Shown in pieces: positions 51,159 to 57,686 of a stretch of DNA of 57,686 nt. The notes under the pieces are model-generated. The model was not told the origin of the DNA and ran no database searches. It was given only the letters and a program-made list of their open reading frames with translations. Numbering within the stretch: the first letter of the stretch is position 1; each line of letters begins with the position of its first letter. The DNA lies in contig JAJPXL010000001.1 of assembly GCA_021205455.1 (NCBI GenBank), positions 1-57,686 on the forward strand. The letters run 5' to 3'. The translations under genes and the position numbers were made by a program. Source of the DNA: Clostridiales bacterium (GTDB lineage: Bacteria; Bacillota; Clostridia; Oscillospirales; Oscillospiraceae).

Positions 51159-52369
51159 GGCACGGAATCGAGCTGTTGGCCCCTGCCGGAGATATGGAGC
51201 GGCTTCATATGGCGGTGGCCTACGGCGCGGACGCGGTCTACCTGGCGGGCACTAGCTTTGGAATGCGGGCCTTTACGGGGAACTTCCAGCCCCCTGAGCT
51301 GTATGAGGCGGTGCGCTACTGTAAGGCGCACGATGTCGCCACCCATGTGACCATCAACACCATGCCCCGCAATGAGGAAATCACCCGGCTCCCCGCCTGG
51401 CTGGAGACGCTGGAGGATGCCGGGGTGACGGCGGTGATTGTGGCCGACCTGGGTGCCTTCCGGCTGGCGGAGCGGTACGCGCCCCATGTGCAGCGGCACA
51501 TCTCCACACAGGCCAGCGTGTCCAACTATGTGACCGCCCAGGCGTGGTATGAGATGGGGGCCAGCCGGGTGATTCTGGCCCGGGAGCTTTCCCTGGCGGA
51601 GATTCGGGAGATACGCGCCCATGTGCCCAAAGAGCTGGAGCTGGAAGCCTTTGTCCACGGGGCCATGTGCGTCAGCTATTCCGGGCGGTGCCTGCTGTCC
51701 AACTATATGACCAACGATGCCCGGCGGGATTCCAGCCGGGGGGCCTGCGCCCAGCCCTGCCGCTACTCCTACGCCCTGATGGAGGAGAAGCGGCCTGGGG
51801 AGTATTTCCCCATTGAAGAGGACGGGAAGGGCAGCTATATCCTGTCCTCCCGGGATATGTGCATGATCGACCATGTGGGGGAGCTGATGGACGCCGGCCT
51901 GAATAGTCTGAAAATCGAGGGCCGGGCCAAGAGTGCCTACTACGCCGCCCTGGTCACCGGCGCTTACCGCCACGCCATCGATGCGGCGGCGGCAGGGGAG
52001 CCGCTGAACCCGGTCTGGCGGGACGAGGTGGAGAAGGTCAGCCACCGGCATTATTCCACCGGCTTCTACTACGGCGATCCGGGGCAGTACTACCAGGATG
52101 ACCGCTATATGCGTAATTTCCAGGTGGTGGCCATCTGTCAGTCCTGCGACCCGGATGGCAGCGCCGTGTTCAGCCTGCGCAATAAGTACCATGCCGGGGA
52201 GCGGGTGGAGCTGATTGGCCCGGACATCCTGCCAATGGCGTTCACTGCCCCCGTGATGGAGACCATGGAGGGGGAGCTGCTGGAGGAGCCCCGCACCCCT
52301 CAGATGCTCTACCGGATGAAGCTGCCCCGGCAGGTTCCGCCCCTCTCCATTCTGCGGCGGGAAACGTGA
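51155..52369 (+). CDS. Peptidase U32-family protein
   Basis: The 404-residue protein belongs to the U32 group (collagenase-like, now linked to RNA hydroxylation). ELLAPAGDMERLHMAVAYGADAVYL at the N-terminus, FVHGAMCVSYSGRCLLSNYM and GACAQPCRYSY are the signature with conserved cysteines that could bind a cluster. Likely role: tRNA uridine hydroxylation as in TrhP; protease activity is the older assignment. It follows mltG in ATGA overlap, a frequent pairing in Firmicutes. Confidence 0.93.
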   Translation: MRHGIELLAPAGDMERLHMAVAYGADAVYLAGTSFGMRAFTGNFQPPELYEAVRYCKAHDVATHVTINTMPRNEEITRLPAWLETLEDAGVTAVIVADLGAFRLAERYAPHVQRHISTQASVSNYVTAQAWYEMGASRVILARELSLAEIREIRAHVPKELELEAFVHGAMCVSYSGRCLLSNYMTNDARRDSSRGACAQPCRYSYALMEEKRPGEYFPIEEDGKGSYILSSRDMCMIDHVGELMDAGLNSLKIEGRAKSAYYAALVTGAYRHAIDAAAAGEPLNPVWRDEVEKVSHRHYSTGFYYGDPGQYYQDDRYMRNFQVVAICQSCDPDGSAVFSLRNKYHAGERVELIGPDILPMAFTAPVMETMEGELLEEPRTPQMLYRMKLPRQVPPLSILRRET

Positions 52370-52388
52370 ATCGGAATCCATACCACAA

Positions 52389-52423
52389 ACAAGGCCCTTT
52401 GGCACAGCGCCAAAGGGCCTTGT
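52389..52423. terminator. Hairpin between convergent U32 and trmD genes
   Basis: A 15-bp perfect stem (ACAAGGCCCTTTGGC / GCCAAAGGGCCTTGT) with a 5-base loop lies between the two stop codons. T runs are poor on both sides, yet the position suggests it ends both transcripts. Confidence 0.7.
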
Positions 52424-52428
52424 GAATG

Positions 52429-53199
52429 TCAGATTGATGGTTCCTGCTGATCCTCCTCTGCCAGCTCCGCCAGCAGCTTTTTGTCCTCCTTGGAGCTGAG
52501 GTCCAGCCTGGCATACAGGTCGGGCCGCCGCTCCCTGGTGCGGCGGAGGGATTCCTTCCGCCGCCAGCGCTCCACCTTCCCGTGGTCGCCGGACAGCAGG
52601 ATCTGGGGCACCTCCCGCCCATGCCAGACCGCCGGGCGGGAATACTGGGGATACTCCAGCAGGTTGTCCCAGTGGCTCTCGTTCTCATAGCACTCCGGGG
52701 AGGACAGCACCCCCGGCACCATCCGACAGACCGCGTCCGCAATCGCCATGGCGGCGTACTCACCGCCGGTCAGCACGAAATCCCCCAGGCTCATCTCCTC
52801 GTCCACACACTCGTCCAGGAAGCGCTGGTCTACCCCCTCGTAGTGGCCGCAGACCAGAATCAGCCGGTCATAGGTGCGCACCAGCCGCTTGGCCTCCTGC
52901 TGGGTGAAGGTGACGCCGCAGGGTGACATGAAGATGGTGTGGACCCGCCGCCCGGCCTCCTGGCAGATGTGCTTCCAGCAGCGATACAGGGGGTCAGCCT
53001 GCAGGATGGCCCCGTGGCCGCCGCCGTAGGGGTAATCGTCCACCTGGTTTTGGCGGTTGGTGGTGTAGTCCCGAATCTGGTGGGACTGGATTCTGATGAT
53101 GTCCCGCTCCTGGGCCCGACCCAGGATGGACTCGTTCATCATGTCGTCCACGCTGAGGGGGAACAGGGTCATAATGTCGATTTGCATGGCGTAGCCCAT
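52429..53199 (-). CDS. trmD: tRNA (guanine-N1)-methyltransferase
   Basis: TrmD methylates G37 of tRNAs. The 256-residue SPOUT protein has DIMTLFP near the start, DDYPYGGGHGAILQADPLY, VCGHYEGVDQRFLDECVDEEMSLGDFVLTGGE (with the knot residues) and a PAVWHGREVPQILLSGDHGKV segment. The family's usual start would be the ATG at 53187 (MQIDIMTLFP); ATG at 53199 has the better upstream GGGG site. It is one base after rimM. The downstream rplS often found here is absent. Confidence 0.96.
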   Translation of the reverse strand: MGYAMQIDIMTLFPLSVDDMMNESILGRAQERDIIRIQSHQIRDYTTNRQNQVDDYPYGGGHGAILQADPLYRCWKHICQEAGRRVHTIFMSPCGVTFTQQEAKRLVRTYDRLILVCGHYEGVDQRFLDECVDEEMSLGDFVLTGGEYAAMAIADAVCRMVPGVLSSPECYENESHWDNLLEYPQYSRPAVWHGREVPQILLSGDHGKVERWRRKESLRRTRERRPDLYARLDLSSKEDKKLLAELAEEDQQEPSI

Positions 53200-53200
53200 A

Positions 53201-53701
53201 TTACTGCCCCAGCCCTTCCAAGATGGTCATCACAATCGCGCCGCGCCCGTCGTCGATCTCATGGACGAAGGCGGGCACGTCGGGAATCAGGTATTCCTTC
53301 CCGTCCAGCCCGGCCACCTGGTACACGTCCTGAGCAGGATACTCCAGCACGTCCGTCACCTTGCCGAACACCTCGCCGGTCTCTGCATTCACCGCGTCCA
53401 TGCCGATGAGGTCTGCCACGAAATGCTCCCCCTCGTCAATGGGCAGGTCGGCGCGCCTGGCCTGCACCACCTTGTTTTTCAGGGGGAGGGCGTCGTCGAT
53501 AGAGGAGATGCCCTCCAGCATCAGCAGGGCGTGATTCCCCTGCACCCGGGCAGAGCGGACGGTGTACGCCGCGCCGTTTACAAAGACGGTGTCCAGGGCG
53601 CGGAAGTCCGACGGGTCGTTCAGCCAGCTCTCCACCTTCAGCTCGCCGCGCACGCCGTGGGTGTTGATGATTTTGCCGATTTCCAGCGTTTCAGTTTTCA
53701 T
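53201..53701 (-). CDS. rimM: Ribosome maturation factor RimM
   Basis: The 166-residue protein helps 30S head assembly near S19. EIGKIINTHGVRGELKVES opens the N-terminal beta barrel and the PRC-barrel follows with LIGMDAVNAETGEVFGKVTDVLEYPAQDVY and LIPDVPAFV. The ATG at 53701 follows AAGGAG; a longer upstream frame is not used. It overlaps nothing but directly abuts trmD. Confidence 0.95.
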   Translation of the reverse strand: MKTETLEIGKIINTHGVRGELKVESWLNDPSDFRALDTVFVNGAAYTVRSARVQGNHALLMLEGISSIDDALPLKNKVVQARRADLPIDEGEHFVADLIGMDAVNAETGEVFGKVTDVLEYPAQDVYQVAGLDGKEYLIPDVPAFVHEIDDGRGAIVMTILEGLGQ

Positions 53702-53776
53702 ATTGCACAACTCCTTTTGGGGTTGGATTTCTCGGGAAAAAAGCAGAGCCACCAGTCGGCGGCCCTGCTTTGTGTG

Positions 53777-54007
53777 TCATTCCATGATCTCCACCGAGAC
53801 CCTGGTGTTGTTCCGCTGGGCGAGGGAGCGCACCACCGTGCGAATCTCCTTGGCGATGCGGCCCTGACGGCCAATCACCTTGCCCATGTCCTCAGGGGCG
53901 ACCCGAAGCTCCAGAACAACCTCACCGTCACAATCAACCTCGTTGACAGAAACCTGATCGGGATTGTCCACCAGATTTTTTGCGATATAGATCAAGAGCT
54001 CTTTCAT
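53777..54007 (-). CDS. khpA: KH-domain RNA-binding protein KhpA
   Basis: The 76-residue protein is a single KH domain: ELRVAPEDMGKVIGRQGRIAKEIRTVV contains the GxxG loop GRQG. In Firmicutes KhpA (YlqC) forms a dimer with KhpB and binds RNA, affecting cell division and elongation. The gene lies between rpsP and rimM in the standard order. Confidence 0.95.
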   Translation of the reverse strand: MKELLIYIAKNLVDNPDQVSVNEVDCDGEVVLELRVAPEDMGKVIGRQGRIAKEIRTVVRSLAQRNNTRVSVEIME

Positions 54008-54027
54008 GCTGATCGATCCCTCCAGGA

Positions 54028-54267
54028 TTACAGTACGCCAGCCTGCTTGAGCAGACGCTTCACGGTGTCAGTGGGCTGTGCGCCGGTCTTAATCCAGGCC
54101 TGGGTGCGCTCAGCATCGACTTTGATTTCTGCCGGTTCCGTCAGGGGATTGTAAGTGCCCAGCTGCTCGATAAAGCGGCCGTCACGGGGATAGCGGGAGT
54201 CAGCCACCACGATACGATAGAAAGGGGCCTTCTTCGCGCCCATGCGGCGCAGTCTGATTTTCACCAT
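54028..54267 (-). CDS. rpsP: Ribosomal protein S16
   Basis: The 79-residue protein has the S16 signature [24 protein letters not shown] at the N-terminus and [11 protein letters not shown] after it. Length is normal. It is the gene after ffh, in the typical ylxM-ffh-rpsP order. Confidence 0.98.
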   Translation of the reverse strand: MVKIRLRRMGAKKAPFYRIVVADSRYPRDGRFIEQLGTYNPLTEPAEIKVDAERTQAWIKTGAQPTDTVKRLLKQAGVL

Positions 54268-54341
54268 TTATCATTCACCTCCAAAGATTATTCGCATTTA
54301 TGATTAACACAATGGCTGTGCAAATCAGCAGGGGGATGGGT

Positions 54342-55793
<1,452 letters not shown>

Positions 55794-55797
55794 GAGG

Positions 55798-56160
55798 TTA
55801 CTCCTTTAGTGCCTCTACCTTGGATTGGAGGGAACCGATGAGGTCTGCCAGGGGCTGGCTCCCAATGCTGGTATCGTTCAGGTCGGCGATTTGGCCAGCC
55901 AGGGCGCTGACCTCCTGCAAGCCGTGCTGCACCTCCAGGAACCGGGCGATGATGCTGGTCTTTTCCTCCATCTCCGTCAGAATCGCGTCCGCCCGGACGA
56001 TGACATCCCGCACACCCTGCCGGGTGATGTTGGCGTTCTCCGCAATTTCCGCCAGAGACAGATCCTCATTATAGTAGAGGTCATAAAACTCTTTCTGGCG
56101 TTCGGTCAACAAGTCACCGTAAAAGTCAAAAAGCATGGTTTTCTGGAATGACTGATCCAT
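55798..56160 (-). CDS. ylxM: YlxM-family helix-turn-helix protein
   Basis: The 120-residue protein has a sigma-70 region 4-like helix-turn-helix: LLTERQKEFYDLYYNEDLSLAEIAE followed by NITRQGVRDVIVRADAIL. YlxM precedes ffh in most Firmicutes and is thought to modulate the SRP pathway. A 9-bp perfect inverted repeat lies in its leader. It is read from the promoter at 56217-56245. Confidence 0.95.
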   Translation of the reverse strand: MDQSFQKTMLFDFYGDLLTERQKEFYDLYYNEDLSLAEIAENANITRQGVRDVIVRADAILTEMEEKTSIIARFLEVQHGLQEVSALAGQIADLNDTSIGSQPLADLIGSLQSKVEALKE

Positions 56161-56185
56161 GGTGTCCGCCGCCTTTCACGCCGAT

Positions 56186-56209
56186 TTGTAAAGCTGCCTT
56201 GCTTTACAA
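56186..56209 (-). repeat. Perfect inverted repeat in the ylxM-ffh leader
   Basis: TTGTAAAGC / GCTTTACAA with a 6-base spacer starts about eight bases after the -10 element of the ylxM promoter, at or just after the expected start of transcription. It may be an operator or an early RNA hairpin. No T run follows. Confidence 0.5.
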
Positions 56210-56216
56210 CGTGTTT

Positions 56217-56245
56217 ATTATACCGTGAATCCGAAGCGTTGTCAA
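56217..56245 (-). promoter_or_regulatory. Promoter of the ylxM-ffh-rpsP operon
   Basis: On the minus strand a perfect TTGACA (56240-56245) and a perfect TATAAT (56217-56222) are 17 bases apart. This is the strongest consensus promoter in the window. The rest of the gap to 56389 holds a GCCGCC/GGCGGC hairpin (56340-56363) and nothing else recognised. Confidence 0.9.
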
Positions 56246-56389
56246 GTGTTTTTCCTTTCAAATTTGGCAAAAAATGCGGGCGCGGTGCATAACGGCGGGG
56301 AATCTGGAAAGACTTGTGGCAGGTATTTTCACCGATTCAGCCGCCCCAGGCGCTGCGGGCGGCAGCGAATCGAACCGGAGGAATGACAG

Positions 56390-57686
56390 ATGACTAGAGA
56401 AGAGGCCCTTTGCGCAGGCAGGGTTGCCTGCGCCCGGTACCTGACGGACGAAGCCTGTCCGGCCAGGGAGACGGAGCGCTGGGCGCGCTCGGCGCTGCTG
56501 GCGCTCCGGGGGCAGATCGAACAGCTGGAGGGGGAGACCTCGGCGCGGGACCAGATCCCCTCCGCGGCGAGGTGGCTGCTGAATCATTTTTCCGTTTACC
56601 AGAGCCGGGCGTTGCTGGCGATGGAGGACTTTCAGGGCAGGGAGCGGCTGCCCGCCTGCTCCAGCCGGGGCGACCGGGCGCGGGTCATCCTGCTGGCCCA
56701 GCAGGCGGCGGAGATGGGCTGCGACGGTGACGGCTGCCTCGCCTTCTTTGAGGGGGTACAGGACGCCGCGCCCCTGTCGGAGGCGGAGTGTGCGCTGCTG
56801 GGCAGCGCCTTGCTGCTGGGGCTGCTGTCGGTGCTGCATCGGCTTTGCACCCAGGTGCGGGAGGCGGACTGGCGGCAGACAGATGCCCTTGCGGCTCTGG
56901 CCGAGGAGCTGCGTCGGGTCTTTACCCTGTTTCACGAGGTGGCCGCGCCGGAGTTCGCCCGCAGGCTGGCGAAGCTGAGCGTTGCGGAGCGGATGCTCCG
57001 CCAGGACCCGGCGGGGCTGTATCCGACCCTGGCGGAGGAGAGCCGCAGCGCCTGCCGCGCTGCCTTGGCCCGGACGGCGAAGCGCAAGCAGGTACGGGAG
57101 AGCGACTTTGCGGAGGAGCTGCTGGCCCAAGCCAGGCGGGAGGGCTGCTCTGTTGCGGAGCTGCTGTTTCCGGCCCCCAAAACAGGGGAGTGGTACCCGC
57201 TGACGGTCGCGGGCTGCTCCGCTGCGCTGGCGCTGCTGGCGCAGATTTTGCTGGGCCGGTGGTGGAGCGGATTGCTGCTGGTTCTGCCCATCTCGGAGCT
57301 GGTGAAGCAGTGCCTGGACTTCCTGCTGCTCCGGTGTGTGCCGGTGCGCCCGCTGCTGCGGCTGGCGCTGAAGGACGGCGTCCCGCCGGAGGGGCGTACC
57401 CTGTGCGTCATCCCCGCCCTGCTCTCCGGCCCGCAGGCGGGGGAGCGGCTTGCCAGAACGCTGGAATACCATGCGCTGGTGTCTAAGCGGGCGGGGAAGG
57501 AGATCCGTTACGGTATCCTGGCTGACCTGCCGGATTCCCGTTACGGGGAGGACGCACTGCGGCGGGACTGGGTCGATCAGGCGAAACAGGCCGTCGCCGC
57601 GCTGAACGGCAGATACGGTGGCGGCTTCTACCTGTTTTACCGGGAGCCGACCTATGCCCGGCGGGACAGCTGCTGGCGGGGGTGGG
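56390..57686 (+). CDS. Cyclic beta-1,2-glucan synthase-type protein, N-terminal part
   Basis: The frame starts at an ATG nine bases after GGAGG and stays open for 432 codons to the window edge. The translated segment resembles the N-terminal and linker part of NdvB/Cgs-type glucan synthases: SAARWLLNHFSVYQSRAL near residue 58, LRQDPAGLYPTLAEESR near 208, a membrane pair near 275-315, and RTLCVIPALLSGPQAGERL near 345, the start of the GT84 glycosyltransferase domain. ILADLPDSRYGED and RYGGGFYLFYRE follow. Full-length relatives are over 2,000 residues and also carry a GH94 phosphorylase-like domain, which would lie outside the window. Product would be a beta-1,2-linked glucan; activity is not shown. 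Confidence 0.8.
   Translation, partial: MTREEALCAGRVACARYLTDEACPARETERWARSALLALRGQIEQLEGETSARDQIPSAARWLLNHFSVYQSRALLAMEDFQGRERLPACSSRGDRARVILLAQQAAEMGCDGDGCLAFFEGVQDAAPLSEAECALLGSALLLGLLSVLHRLCTQVREADWRQTDALAALAEELRRVFTLFHEVAAPEFARRLAKLSVAERMLRQDPAGLYPTLAEESRSACRAALARTAKRKQVRESDFAEELLAQARREGCSVAELLFPAPKTGEWYPLTVAGCSAALALLAQILLGRWWSGLLLVLPISELVKQCLDFLLLRCVPVRPLLRLALKDGVPPEGRTLCVIPALLSGPQAGERLARTLEYHALVSKRAGKEIRYGILADLPDSRYGEDALRRDWVDQAKQAVAALNGRYGGGFYLFYREPTYARRDSCWRGW

Overview
The window is a GC-rich, gene-dense bacterial chromosome segment. It has AGGAGG-type ribosome binding sites, three T-box leaders in front of aminoacyl-tRNA synthetase genes, a split purine-pathway PurH, a ylxM-ffh-rpsP-khpA-rimM-trmD cluster and an xseA-xseB-ispA-dxs-tlyA-nadK-argR-recN cluster. 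Together these point to a high-GC anaerobic member of the Clostridia, most like the Oscillospiraceae (Flavonifractor/Oscillibacter type). That placement is inference from gene content. No prophage, insertion sequence, CRISPR array, rRNA or tRNA gene was recognised.

Region 1 (1-8245, minus strand) is a purine operon: purE-purF-purM-purN-purO-like IMP cyclohydrolase-stand-alone AICAR transformylase-aldo/keto reductase-purD. It starts at a clear promoter and reads through a leader with an intrinsic-terminator hairpin just before purE, which suggests attenuation. PurH is replaced by two separate proteins, the second of an archaeal PurO type.

Region 2 (8338-11807) holds a glycosyltransferase, a small unknown protein, a PAP2 phosphatase, a nitroreductase and a cysteine-cluster protein.

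Region 3 (11990-29901) is a molybdenum island. On the plus strand an XdhC-type maturation factor overlaps a cysteine desulfurase, followed by a CpXC protein, a small unknown protein, a Crp/Fnr-type regulator and a formylglycine-generating-enzyme-like protein. After a strong terminator come the three subunits of a molybdenum hydroxylase (FAD, 2Fe-2S, molybdopterin) and a small membrane protein. Converging from the right is a ten-gene minus-strand operon: ModE-type regulator, histidine phosphatase-HD fusion, MoeA-like protein, MoaC, MoaA, MOSC-MogA fusion, ModA, ModB, ModC and a MocA-like nucleotidyltransferase. The two halves would import molybdate, build and modify the cofactor, sulfurate it and insert it into the hydroxylase. 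The substrate of the hydroxylase cannot be read from the sequence.

Region 4 (29981-38202) carries alaS, a HIT protein, thrS (without its TGS domain) and tyrS, each synthetase behind its own promoter and T-box, plus a second nitroreductase. Region 5 (38343-52369) is a plus-strand housekeeping run: nusB, a Kae1/TsaD-like paralog, xseA, xseB, ispA, a DUF212 membrane protein, dxs, tlyA, nadK, argR, recN, tmk, a DJ-1 protein, mltG and a U32 peptidase. Region 6 (52389-56245, minus) is the ylxM-ffh-rpsP-khpA-rimM-trmD cluster. The right edge (56390 onward) is the start of a cyclic beta-1,2-glucan synthase-type gene that runs out of the window.
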